Below, piece by piece: positions 42,184 through 50,862 of a DNA stretch of 64,000 bases. The translations under genes were made by a program, and so were the position numbers. Numbering within the stretch: the stretch's first letter is position 1; the number at the start of each line of letters is the position of its first letter. The notes beneath the pieces were generated by a model. It made no database searches and was not told the origin of the DNA. It saw only the letters and a list, made by a program, of their open reading frames with translations. This DNA is from Haloferax elongans ATCC BAA-1513 (GTDB lineage: Archaea > Halobacteriota > Halobacteria > Halobacteriales > Haloferacaceae). The stretch is from the NCBI RefSeq assembly GCF_000336755.1, contig NZ_AOLK01000011.1, positions 327,440 through 391,439 on the forward strand. The letters are read 5' to 3'.

Positions 42184-42426
42184 ATGCGACTTGGAATCTT
42201 GGAGATGCTCGGGCTGGGGGCGACGCTCATCTTCGCCATCCCCGTCGGAATCTTCGGGGTGCAACTCCTCACCGACGGCCAGACCGTCTTCGGCGGCGGA
42301 ATGCTCCTCCTCGCGGTCCTGATGGTCGCTCTCCCGAAGTACTTGACGACGCCGCAGGACATCCCGATGATTGCCGCAGAAAAAGTCATCGGCGGGGTCG
42401 CAAAAGACCCGGACGAAGACGAATAA
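42184..42426 (+). CDS. Small two-span membrane protein, 80 aa
   Basis: Hydrophobic segments at residues of about 7-27 (EMLGLGATLIFAIPVGIFGV) and 37-52 (GGGMLLLAVLMVALPKY) are joined by a short QLLTDGQTVF loop. An acidic cytoplasmic tail ends KDPDEDE. The start is ATG 42184. Small proteins of this layout are conserved among haloarchaea (DUF7533-like, from memory). Function unknown. Confidence 0.7.
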   Translation: MRLGILEMLGLGATLIFAIPVGIFGVQLLTDGQTVFGGGMLLLAVLMVALPKYLTTPQDIPMIAAEKVIGGVAKDPDEDE

Positions 42427-42452
42427 CCGCTTTTTCTCCCGAGTTGCGGTCG

Positions 42453-43652
42453 CTACTGTGACCACGCCGCCGGGTCGAGACTCGTCGGCGGGTCGCCGAG
42501 AAACACCGGCCCGTCGTCGTCGATTGCCATCACGTCGACCAGTTCGATACGCCCGTTTTCTGGGTCGCTGACGGCTGTCCGAACTCGAATAACGTTCCCG
42601 GCCGACAGCTCTGTGTCGCCGTCGAGCGGCGGGGATTCACACAGCGAGAGTCCGATGCCGCCGCCGACGTCTCGCGCCACTTCTTCGCTCGGTGAAAACC
42701 CGAACGCGGCGGTCTCGGCACGGATTTCGCTGCCGACGAACGCGGCGTCTGCTCCCGGGCCTGCTTCGACGAGTGCAACGTCTCGGGCGGCGTCGCAGGC
42801 GACGTGCGCGCGGCGCTCCCATCCGCCGTCGGCATCGACGACGAACGTTCGAGCGAGCGCGCCGCGGTAGCCGTCGCGGCCGCGGGGAGCGACCGAGACG
42901 ACGACCGGGTCGTCGGCCCGGAGGACGACCGCACTGGCGTCGTCTTCAGGTGTTGTCTCTCCACTCCGTTCGCGTCCGCCAACGTCCACGGTCGTCGCAC
43001 CGGCGGCATCGACGCCCTCGATTGCGAGCGCGACGTTCACCTGTCGACGGATGCGTTCTGTCGAGAGTGGTGCGCCGTCCCAGACGAGCGTGCCGTCGTC
43101 GTCGGCCGTGTGGGCGGTGTCGTCGTCGGTCGCGTCGGCGTCGTCGTCAGTGGTTGTAGCGTTGTCAACGGTCGCATCGGCAAGTATCTCGGCCGCACGA
43201 GCGATTCCGCGTCGGGCGGCCCGCTGAACCGTCTCGATAGCGGCGCGCTCGTCGTCATCTTTGACCGCGCACGCATTGTCGAGCACGGGAGTCGAAGCGA
43301 GGTCGTACCCGGCCGATTCGAGGTGTAGTGCGGCGTCGTGCGGAATCGTTTGCGGCACGAGTACCGTTCCGCTGGTCGCCTCCGAACCGAGGACTGCCGC
43401 TGCGGCCTTCCCCGCGGGTTTGTCGTCGATTCGGACCGCGACACCCGGAACCTCGGGTGTCTCTATCGTCGATGGAACCCGAAGATGGCTCTCGCCAGCG
43501 ACGCGAACGTACACGACGGTGGTGTCGAACCCGCGACCCGTGAGGTACCGAAGGGTCGGGTCTGGGCCGCGGCCGATGAAGACGTATCCGAGCGCGTCTC
43601 GGTCGTCGAGTGCGGCGTCGAGCGCGTCACCGCCGCGGGGACCGGACGGCAC
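42453..43652 (-). CDS. M24-fold (aminopeptidase P-like) protein lacking metal ligands, 399 aa
   Basis: It aligns with Xaa-Pro peptidases: an N-terminal creatinase-like domain (TLRYLTGRGFDTTV), then a pita-bread domain with GRDGYRGALARTFVV and GGGIGLSLCESPPL. The canonical ligands are missing: Asp before the GY element is Ser, the second Asp is Ala, the first His is Gly, HE has become CE, and EP is replaced by RT. An Asp/Thr-rich insert is present. It is probably a pseudoenzyme. It begins 6 bases after the helicase stop and so is cotranscribed. Confidence 0.75.
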   Translation of the reverse strand: MPSGPRGGDALDAALDDRDALGYVFIGRGPDPTLRYLTGRGFDTTVVYVRVAGESHLRVPSTIETPEVPGVAVRIDDKPAGKAAAAVLGSEATSGTVLVPQTIPHDAALHLESAGYDLASTPVLDNACAVKDDDERAAIETVQRAARRGIARAAEILADATVDNATTTDDDADATDDDTAHTADDDGTLVWDGAPLSTERIRRQVNVALAIEGVDAAGATTVDVGGRERSGETTPEDDASAVVLRADDPVVVSVAPRGRDGYRGALARTFVVDADGGWERRAHVACDAARDVALVEAGPGADAAFVGSEIRAETAAFGFSPSEEVARDVGGGIGLSLCESPPLDGDTELSAGNVIRVRTAVSDPENGRIELVDVMAIDDDGPVFLGDPPTSLDPAAWSQ

Positions 43653-43658
43653 GGCGAC

Positions 43659-45509
43659 TTACGCCTCGGGTTCGGGTGCAGGCGGTTCCTGCGCCGCGTC
43701 GACCAGTTCCTGGGCCTCTTCGTCGCGAATCTCGTTGTGGAGCAGGACGCTAATCGGGAGCGTCGGAGCACCGCTGACGAGATTTTCGAGGAGGACGAGG
43801 TGCTCGCGAGCGCGCGACATGCCGACGTAGAAGACACGTCGCTCGTTGTCGGTGATGAGGGGAACGGGACTCGTCGACGACGTAAACTCGTCGATTCCGC
43901 GGGCTTCGAGTTCCTCGTCGGACACGGAGGCGGCCATCTGCTCGACGACCTTTTCGGTCAGGTCGGTCGCCATGAACACGTGGTCGGCCTCACGACCCTT
44001 CGCGGAGTGGATGGTCCCGACGCGAACGCGGCTGGGGTCCATGCCCTGATACTCTCCGGCGAAGTAGGCGTCGATGGATTTGCGCTGGAAGCTCGTGACC
44101 TTGCGGACCATATCGGAGGCCGCAGAGGTGTCGGGCGCAAACGGCGCGAAGTTCTTGATTTCCTTCGGCGTGAATTCGAGTTCGGTGATGTCCTCGACGC
44201 CTTCCTCTTCTTGGCGCTCGTCGATGAGGTCGAATAGGTCGTCGCGGTCGTTCGTCCCGAACGCGGAGTCCTGAAGCATGTCGGCGAGTCGGCGAGCCTG
44301 TAGTCCATCGACAGGCTCGTCGTCGGCCATCGCCTCGACGGCGCGGACGTACTGCGTGAGCCGGTCGGTCCACATCCGCTGGTCGGTGAGCGTCGAGAAG
44401 GGGATTCCAGACGGGAGGAATTCGTCGATGAACTGGAACATCTGATACCGAGCACGGAACAGCAGCATTATCGTGCCATCCCGTTGCTCGACCGTGTATC
44501 GGATGTTCCGTGCGAGTTCGAGCATCGACGGGTTCTGGACTGCCTCGACCGAACCGCCTTCCTTGCGCGGCTTGAGGTCTTTCTCCTGTCGCTTGTCGAT
44601 GTGTCGAATCTCTCTGTTGACGACGTTGAGAACGTTCGACGGAAGCCGATAGGAGTTCGGCAGCACTTCGTCGTTGTCGCGCTCGGCGTCGAGAAGCAGG
44701 TTCGGGTCCGCACCCTGCCAGGCGTAGACGACCTGGTCGTCGTCGCCGGCGATGAGGACGCCCTTCATGTGGGGCTTCCACTCCAGGTACGCGTCGTACT
44801 GGAGCGTCGTGATGTCCTGGAATTCGTCGATGACGAGGTAGTCGACGTTCGGGACGAGCGCGCGTTGCTTGACCCGTTCGAGCATGTCGGCGAAGCCGAC
44901 GAGACCGTTTTCTCCCTTGTAGGCGCGCCACGCGCGGATTGCCTCGGGGATATCGACGCGGTCGTCGTCGGACGGCCACGTCGGCGTGTACTTGTTGCCC
45001 TCCTGTGCGTTGGGGTCGACTTCCGGCGGGAGACGAACTTCTTCGACGTTCCACTGGAAGGGGACGTCGTACCAGTCGGCGACGTCGCGGCGGGTCCGCT
45101 GGAGCCACTGGCTCGTCGCGATGACCTTGTTCCCGATAGTCGTCGACCGGGCGGTTCGGCGACCTGCGCCGCCGTACTCGTCTTCGTACTCGATGCCGTA
45201 CTCCTCACAGAACTCCTGTTTGTCTTTCTCGCCAACAACGTCGTTACGCGAGAGCCCGAGGAGTTCGTACGCCTTCGCGTGCATCGTCGACACGTTCCCC
45301 TTCAGCGACCGCGGGTTGATGTCGAGTCGTTCGGCGAGACGCTCACGGACCTCGGCTGCGGCAGCCCGGGTGTACGAGACGACGAGAATGTCGCGGATGG
45401 TGACGTCGTCTTGCTCGAGAATCGCCTCGACCTTGTCGAGCAAGGCCGTGGTCTTCCCGCTACCCGGTCCCCCGAACAGGCGAGTGACCGTCACGTCGGA
45501 TTCGCTCAT
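43659..45509 (-). CDS. UvrD/REP-type superfamily 1 helicase, 616 aa
   Basis: Walker A GGPGSGKTT (13-21), VVSYTRAAA, Walker B VIDEFQDI (about 224-231), the motif GDDDQVVYAWQGADP and the late motifs VGTIHSAKGREADHV and RRVFYVGMSRAREHL are present in order. These enzymes move 3' to 5' on single strands and act in repair or replication restart. The motifs are complete. The gene forms an operon with the degenerate M24 gene downstream. Confidence 0.93.
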   Translation of the reverse strand: MSESDVTVTRLFGGPGSGKTTALLDKVEAILEQDDVTIRDILVVSYTRAAAAEVRERLAERLDINPRSLKGNVSTMHAKAYELLGLSRNDVVGEKDKQEFCEEYGIEYEDEYGGAGRRTARSTTIGNKVIATSQWLQRTRRDVADWYDVPFQWNVEEVRLPPEVDPNAQEGNKYTPTWPSDDDRVDIPEAIRAWRAYKGENGLVGFADMLERVKQRALVPNVDYLVIDEFQDITTLQYDAYLEWKPHMKGVLIAGDDDQVVYAWQGADPNLLLDAERDNDEVLPNSYRLPSNVLNVVNREIRHIDKRQEKDLKPRKEGGSVEAVQNPSMLELARNIRYTVEQRDGTIMLLFRARYQMFQFIDEFLPSGIPFSTLTDQRMWTDRLTQYVRAVEAMADDEPVDGLQARRLADMLQDSAFGTNDRDDLFDLIDERQEEEGVEDITELEFTPKEIKNFAPFAPDTSAASDMVRKVTSFQRKSIDAYFAGEYQGMDPSRVRVGTIHSAKGREADHVFMATDLTEKVVEQMAASVSDEELEARGIDEFTSSTSPVPLITDNERRVFYVGMSRAREHLVLLENLVSGAPTLPISVLLHNEIRDEEAQELVDAAQEPPAPEPEA

Positions 45510-45667
45510 TGTCCACGTTCACGGCCTTATCGGTGATAAACAACGTGCTTCCGACGAGGGAAAAACGCGGCCGGAGTCTCGGTATGCCGGGCGCTTGCAA
45601 CGGAACAGCAGCAGTCACCTGCTATCCCGGAAAAAAACGGTGCTCTGGCTTGGTCAGTCCGGACGCG

Positions 45668-45844
45668 TCAGGCCTCCGGCACCCACCCGCAGACGGAGCA
45701 GGTCGCCGCCCCTTCGTCGTGTAGTGCCCCACAGTCGGGACACTGCAGTTTGTTATACGATCGATCCCAGCGTACCGGTTCCGTCTCGTGACCGCGGTCG
45801 GCCAAGAACTGGTCGAACAAATCGTCACTGGGTGCTGAGGCCAT
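45668..45844 (-). CDS. Small zinc-finger protein (HVO_0416-type), 58 aa
   Basis: CPDCGALHDEGAATCSVCG near the C-terminus is a compact double CxxCG zinc site. The N-terminal helix DDLFDQFLADRGHE is acidic. The start is ATG 45844 (MASAPSDDLF). I recall a haloarchaeal family named after HVO_0416 with this pattern; H. volcanii small zinc proteins of this kind affect growth, swarming or biofilms. A role here is unproven. Confidence 0.75.
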   Translation of the reverse strand: MASAPSDDLFDQFLADRGHETEPVRWDRSYNKLQCPDCGALHDEGAATCSVCGWVPEA

Positions 45845-45930
45845 ACATGGCATGGTATGCCACAGCACTATTTAGTTCCTGCGGCGGTTACAACTCCCGG
45901 AAAATCGGGAGTACAGACAGTCTCGAGGCC

Positions 45931-47439
45931 CTACAGGTCGTATATCTCGCTATACTTCGATTCGACGTAGTCGAGGAAGTCGTCGGCCGCGAAGTCCTCG
46001 CCCGTCGCACGCTTTACGAGGTCGTTCGTCTCGTACTGACGGCCGTGCTGGTGGACGTTCTCACGGAGCCATTCGCGGAGGTCACCGAACTCGCCGCTTG
46101 CGATTTTCTCGTCGAGGCCGTCGATATCTTCCTCGGCGGCGGCGAACAACTGGGCCGCCATGATGGAGCCGAGCGAGTACGTCGGGAAGTAGCCGAAGTT
46201 CCCGTAGGCCCAGTGGATGTCCTGCAGACAGCCCTCGGAGTCGGTCTCCGGGCGGATGCCGAGGTACTCTTCGTACTTGTCGTTCCACGCTTCCGGTACG
46301 TCTTCGACTTCGAGGTCGCCCGAGACGAGTTCGCGTTCGAGTTCGAACCGAATGACGATGTGGAGGTGGTAGGTCAGCTCGTCCGCCTCGACGCGGATGA
46401 GATTGTCGTCGTAGACCTGATTGGCTGCCTCGTAGGCTTCTTCGACCGACGCGTCCACTTCGGGGAAGTGTTCGGTGAACGTCGGCAGGAAGTGCTGCCA
46501 GAAGGCGCGGGACCGACCGACGTGGTTCTCCCAGAGACGCGACTGCGACTCGTGGACCGAGAGGTTGCGGTCCTCACCGAGCGGGGTCGCGTAGTGCTCG
46601 TCCGGCAGGCCGAGCGTGTAGAGCGCGTGGCCGAACTCGTGGATGGTCGAAAACAGCGACCCGAGGGGGTCCGACTCGTCGTAGCGGGTCGTCACGCGGG
46701 CGTCGAACTGCGTGCCCGACGAGAACGGGTGCGGTGCGGTGTCGAGACGGCCGCGGTCCCACGGATACCCGAGCGTCGAGAGCGCGTCGCGGACGAGTTC
46801 CTCCTGTTCGCTCTCGTCGAATTCGCCCTCGAAGGAATCGACGGCGAGTTCCGTGTCGGACTCGCGGATATCCTCTATCATCGAGACCAACACCTCGCGC
46901 ACGTCGGCGAGGATATCCTCAGCCTGGTCGAGCGGCAGGCACGGTTCGTAGTCCTCGAAGAGCACTTCGTAGGCGTCGCGGTCGGGGTCGATGTGCTCGG
47001 CGTACTTCCGCTTCAGTTCGACGTGCTTCTCCAGATGGGGCGCGAACTTCTCGAAGTCGTCTTCGGCTTTCGCCTGCTTCCACGCCGGAATCGCCTCGGA
47101 GGACGCCGCCGAAATCTTCTCGACGAGGTCGTTCGGCACGCGCGCGGCGCGTTCGTAGTCGCGGCGGAGTTCACGGAGCACGGCGGCCTGCTCTTCTGTC
47201 GGGTCGTCCTCCTCGGCGGCTTCCAGCAGCTCACCGAACTCGTCGTCGGTCAGGAGTTCGTGTCTGAGCGCCGAGAGCGCCGACATCTGTTGGGAGCGCG
47301 CGGGCGTCCCCTCGTCGGGCATCATGACCTGCTGGTCCCACGAGAGAATGCCGCCAGCGTTCTCCACGTTGGCAATTCGCTTGTACTTCGAGAGCAGTTG
47401 GTCGTACGCCGATTCCGCTTCGGTGGAGGATTGTGCCAT
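45931..47439 (-). CDS. Carboxypeptidase M32 (Taq type), 502 aa
   Basis: HEFGHALYTLGL (about 265-276) is the zinc-binding HExxH helix, followed by HESQSRLWENHVGRS, which supplies the third ligand and the family signature, and by IRVEADELTYHLH further on. The length is normal. M32 enzymes are thermostable metallo-carboxypeptidases that release a range of C-terminal residues in the cytoplasm. The start is ATG 47439 (MAQSSTEAES). Confidence 0.92.
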   Translation of the reverse strand: MAQSSTEAESAYDQLLSKYKRIANVENAGGILSWDQQVMMPDEGTPARSQQMSALSALRHELLTDDEFGELLEAAEEDDPTEEQAAVLRELRRDYERAARVPNDLVEKISAASSEAIPAWKQAKAEDDFEKFAPHLEKHVELKRKYAEHIDPDRDAYEVLFEDYEPCLPLDQAEDILADVREVLVSMIEDIRESDTELAVDSFEGEFDESEQEELVRDALSTLGYPWDRGRLDTAPHPFSSGTQFDARVTTRYDESDPLGSLFSTIHEFGHALYTLGLPDEHYATPLGEDRNLSVHESQSRLWENHVGRSRAFWQHFLPTFTEHFPEVDASVEEAYEAANQVYDDNLIRVEADELTYHLHIVIRFELERELVSGDLEVEDVPEAWNDKYEEYLGIRPETDSEGCLQDIHWAYGNFGYFPTYSLGSIMAAQLFAAAEEDIDGLDEKIASGEFGDLREWLRENVHQHGRQYETNDLVKRATGEDFAADDFLDYVESKYSEIYDL

Positions 47440-47509
47440 ATCGATGACGATGGTCTCGGGAGTGTATTAAATCGCAGGTGACGGCGATTTCGGGTGGCTT
47501 TCTGACTGG

Positions 47510-47738
47510 CTATGCTAACAGAAAAACCACAATCAAGAACATCATTAGACCACCGAGAATGAGTGATACACCAAGAACCTGTACTACTCGTAACGTGATG
47601 GGCCCAGGTTCTTTATACGATGACCAGTGGTCGAACGACTTGTCGAGGTCTTGCTTTGGGCGATAGACAGACTCTGCCCCCAGTAATGATGCATACGATA
47701 CCTAGGACAAGACACCCCATCGAGAAGAGTAGCAGCAT
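47510..47738 (-). pseudogene. Frameshifted two-span small membrane protein gene, about 75 aa if repaired
   Basis: Leftward ATG 47738 begins MLLLFSMGCLVLGIVCIITG, a first membrane segment, then reads out of frame to a stop after 41 codons. Removing one base from the five-G run (47677-47681, C on the rightward strand) yields AESVYRPKQDLDKSFDHWSS, then a second segment VLGVSLILGGLMMFLIVVFL, to TAG 47510. A strong TTATAAAA box (about 47760-47767) sits at leaderless distance. It may be a recent pseudogene, a phase-variable or frameshifting gene, or a sequencing error. Confidence 0.6.
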
Positions 47739-47861
47739 AGCGCTTCTTTCGTATGGGGTGTTTTATAACTGGTCTCAGTCTGTGTTGTCGATCACTCGCT
47801 GATAAGTTCTTTACTCCCTGTTGTCAACCGGGGCACAGTGTTCTGGCTGTTCCAGACGACT

Positions 47862-48956
47862 TCACCACCCCTCAACGAGTCCCCGGTACGTCTCGTAACA
47901 CCGCTCCAATACGTCGAGCGACACGCTCTCGGCTTTCGTGTGCGCCTCGCCGGGTTCCGAGGGACCGTAGACGACACACGTCGTTCCTTCCTGTACCAAC
48001 CATCCGGCATCGGTGGCGTGGGGCTTCGTCACCTGCTGTGGGTCCGCGTCGCCGCGAGACTCGTGGACCGCGCGAGCAACGTCGAGGACGTGGTCGGCGA
48101 AGTCGGCGTCGTCGCAGGCCATCGGAGGAAGGTCCTGTTCGACGACCCACTCGACGCCGTCGATTGATTCGGTCTGCGAGAGGTCGGCATACCCGCCGGG
48201 GACGGTTCGCTCGTCGATGGTCACTTCACAGCGGTCGGGGATGACGTTCCACGCGCTCCCGCCGTCGATTTCCGTGACGGCGATGCTTCCCGAGACGGTG
48301 TGGCCGAGAACCTCTGTTTCGGGGAACTGCATGTCGCGGGCGATATCGACCGCGTCGCAGGCGCGGTAGACCGCGTTCTCGCCTTCTTCCGGCATGCTCG
48401 CGTGGCAGGCGGTTCCGTGGACGTGGAGCGTACTTGCCCGGCGGCCGCGATGGGCGACGACCACGTCGGTGCGGTCCGGTCCCGAGTAGTTAGTCGAGCC
48501 TTCGGCGACGACTGCGTAGTCGAGTTCGAGTCCGGCATCGAGGGCGTCACGAACGCCAATACCGCCGAGTTCCTCGCCGACGAACGAGGCGAAGACGACT
48601 TCGTTGGTCGCCGACTGGGCGGCGTCGCGGAAGGCGAGCATCGACGCGACCACGGCACCTTTCATGTCGGCGCTTCCCCTGCCGTAGAGTCGGTCGTCGT
48701 CGGCCTCGACGACGTACTCGCCGTCGTCGGTTATCTGTCTGGCCGCTGGCGGGACTACGTCGTGATGGCCAACGAGTGCGAGCGAGTCACCGACGCCGGG
48801 GTTGACGCGGGCGATGACGTTCCCGGCGTCGTCGCGGGTCACCGTCGCGTCCGTCTCGGCGCGGAGCCACGACTCGATGAAGTCCCCAGCCTCGGTCTCG
48901 TCTTCGTGGCTCGGAATCGAGACGAGGTCGGCCGTGAGCGTTTCGAGTTCGTCCAT
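47862..48956 (-). CDS. M20-family metallopeptidase (ArgE/DapE type), 364 aa
   Basis: The metal-binding residues appear in order: His in GHHDVVPP, Asp in GRGSADMKG, Glu-Glu in FVGEELGG, Glu in [10 protein letters not shown] and His in KPHATD near the end. The dimerisation domain in the middle contains [15 protein letters not shown]. Members deacylate amino acids or cleave dipeptides; the nearest roles are acetylornithine or succinyl-diaminopimelate deacylases. The start is ATG 48956 (MDELETLT). Confidence 0.87.
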   Translation of the reverse strand: MDELETLTADLVSIPSHEDETEAGDFIESWLRAETDATVTRDDAGNVIARVNPGVGDSLALVGHHDVVPPAARQITDDGEYVVEADDDRLYGRGSADMKGAVVASMLAFRDAAQSATNEVVFASFVGEELGGIGVRDALDAGLELDYAVVAEGSTNYSGPDRTDVVVAHRGRRASTLHVHGTACHASMPEEGENAVYRACDAVDIARDMQFPETEVLGHTVSGSIAVTEIDGGSAWNVIPDRCEVTIDERTVPGGYADLSQTESIDGVEWVVEQDLPPMACDDADFADHVLDVARAVHESRGDADPQQVTKPHATDAGWLVQEGTTCVVYGPSEPGEAHTKAESVSLDVLERCYETYRGLVEGW

Positions 48957-49021
48957 ATCGATACGACGTGAAGCAGCCCGAAAAAACGTGCCTGCCGTCA
49001 CGGGGCTCGAAGTTTCAGTTC

Positions 49022-49052
49022 GAAGAACCATCATTCTCAATGTGAAGAACCA
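49022..49052. promoter_or_regulatory. Direct repeat before the transducer gene
   Basis: GAAGAACCA occurs at 49022-49030 and again at 49044-49052, 22 bases apart, which is two turns of DNA, about 85 bases before the transducer start. Such spacing suits cooperative binding by a regulator. It is short, so chance is possible. Confidence 0.3.
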
Positions 49053-49134
49053 CAACACCGGGGACGGGGTCCGCTGTTCCCACGCATCGAGAATCGGGAG
49101 GATGGATTATAGCTATCACAGAACACGTCGAGAT

Positions 49135-50769
49135 ATGAGTGTCCTCTCGACGTACGAACGACTGCTGTGGGGGACCATGGACGCTCTCAGGGTCTCTGAC
49201 TCAGTCGAACGGAAAATCGTCGCGGCCGTCGGCATCCAATTCGCTGTGTCGATTGCACAGGTAGTACTGCCGTGGGTTGCGACCGGCGATACTCGACTCG
49301 CGCTCTCTGCGCTCTTGTTCGCGGGGGCTGCTCTCGCGTTCGTCAACACCATCCTCATCGCCCGCAAAGACATCGTGAACCCAATCGAAGCCATCTCGGA
49401 GTCGGCCGAAGGCGTCGCAAACGGTGACTTGTCGGCGACGCCGCCGGAGGTCGCTGGAAACGACGAGGTTGCGACGCTCGCATCCGACTTCGGTTCGATG
49501 CACCAGCACCTCTGTACGGTCGCCTCGCAGGCGACGGCGCTGGCCGACCAGGACTTCAACCACCCCTCGCTCGACGAGGAGATGCCGGGCGAGTTCGGAG
49601 ACGCACTCGACCGCATGCAACGCGATTTAGCCGACTACACGCGGAACCTCCAGCATCTCGTCGAGGCCTTTGCTGAAGCGACCTCGCGGGCGCAGGCTGG
49701 CGACCTCACGGCGACTATCGACACCAACGACTGGGGTGTCGACGACGAGCGCTACGAAGAAGTCGCAGAGACGTACAACGAACTCGTTCGCACGCTCTCG
49801 CGGACGATTGGCGAAGTCCAGTCGTTCGCCGAGGAAGTGTCCGAGATGAGCGCTTCCGCCAAGGAACACGTCGAGCGGGCGAACGAGGCCAGTCAGGAGG
49901 TCGCCGCCTCTGTCACCGAGATTTCGGACGGCGCGACTACCCAGACCGAACACCTCCAGACGGTCGCCGACGAACTCAACACGCTGTCGGCGACGGTCGA
50001 AGAGATTGCCGCGTCAGCTGACGAAGTCGCCAACACGGCGGAGACGGCGTCCGAACGCGGTGCGGCCGGACGCGACGCTGCGACCGAGGCGATGCAGGAG
50101 TTAGACGCGGTCGAAGAACGAATCGACCACACGGCCGAAGCGGTCGCCGAACTCGCCGACGGTATCGAGAAAATCGACGAAATCGCCGCGTTCATCGACC
50201 ACGTCGGGTCACAGACCGACCTGCTCGCCATCAACGCCGCCATCGAAGCGGCCCACGCCGGGGAAGCAGGCGACGGGTTCGGCGTCGTCGCACAGGAGGT
50301 CAAGTCGCTCGCCGAGGAGACGCGCGACTCCGCAGACGAAGTCTCGTCACTCATCGAGACCATCACCGAACACTCCGAGGAGACGCTCGCGGACGTGCGG
50401 GAGATGAACCAACAAGTGTCCGACAGTCTGGAAACGGTCAGCGAGGCAATCGAGGAGTTCGAGACCATCGTCGACATGGTCGCCGACATCGACGCCAGCG
50501 TGGCCGAAGTGAGCGACGCGACCGACCAACAGGCCCAGTCCGCACAGGATATCGCCATCCGCGTCGACGACGTGGCGAACATCTCCGAGGAGACGGCCGG
50601 GCAGTCCCAGACAGTCGTCGAGACGGCCGACCGGCAGTCGGACTCTATCGACGACCTCGCCGACCAGGCTGCACTCTTGTCGTCGCGAGCGGCGAATCTC
50701 GAAGGGCTCGTCGGGTCGTTCGAGGTGCTCGACGAACAGCGCGCTGTCAGTGCCCCGGCCGACGACTGA
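49135..50769 (+). CDS. Methyl-accepting chemotaxis transducer, about 544 aa
   Basis: Two membrane segments near residues 29-50 and 56-78 are separated by only about six residues, so there is no extracellular sensor. HAMP-like regions ([14 protein letters not shown] and [13 protein letters not shown]) and a long coiled signalling domain follow. The hairpin tip has the family core [18 protein letters not shown]. It probably senses membrane state or an internal signal and couples to CheA/CheW elsewhere. ATG 49135 is preferred; ATG 49102 adds 11 residues. Confidence 0.88.
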   Translation: MSVLSTYERLLWGTMDALRVSDSVERKIVAAVGIQFAVSIAQVVLPWVATGDTRLALSALLFAGAALAFVNTILIARKDIVNPIEAISESAEGVANGDLSATPPEVAGNDEVATLASDFGSMHQHLCTVASQATALADQDFNHPSLDEEMPGEFGDALDRMQRDLADYTRNLQHLVEAFAEATSRAQAGDLTATIDTNDWGVDDERYEEVAETYNELVRTLSRTIGEVQSFAEEVSEMSASAKEHVERANEASQEVAASVTEISDGATTQTEHLQTVADELNTLSATVEEIAASADEVANTAETASERGAAGRDAATEAMQELDAVEERIDHTAEAVAELADGIEKIDEIAAFIDHVGSQTDLLAINAAIEAAHAGEAGDGFGVVAQEVKSLAEETRDSADEVSSLIETITEHSEETLADVREMNQQVSDSLETVSEAIEEFETIVDMVADIDASVAEVSDATDQQAQSAQDIAIRVDDVANISEETAGQSQTVVETADRQSDSIDDLADQAALLSSRAANLEGLVGSFEVLDEQRAVSAPADD

Positions 50770-50862
50770 GTAGGGCACTCGTTCCCGTAGCACACGCTTC
50801 GTCCGTCGATTGTCACCCGCTTTATCTACAACCTTATCCGTTCGCCGCTCAAATCCCCGCGC

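Noticed and set aside
44986-47481. Rightward frame of 831 codons crossing helicase, zinc-finger and carboxypeptidase genes
   Set aside because: It is antisense to three well-supported genes and only open because of base composition.
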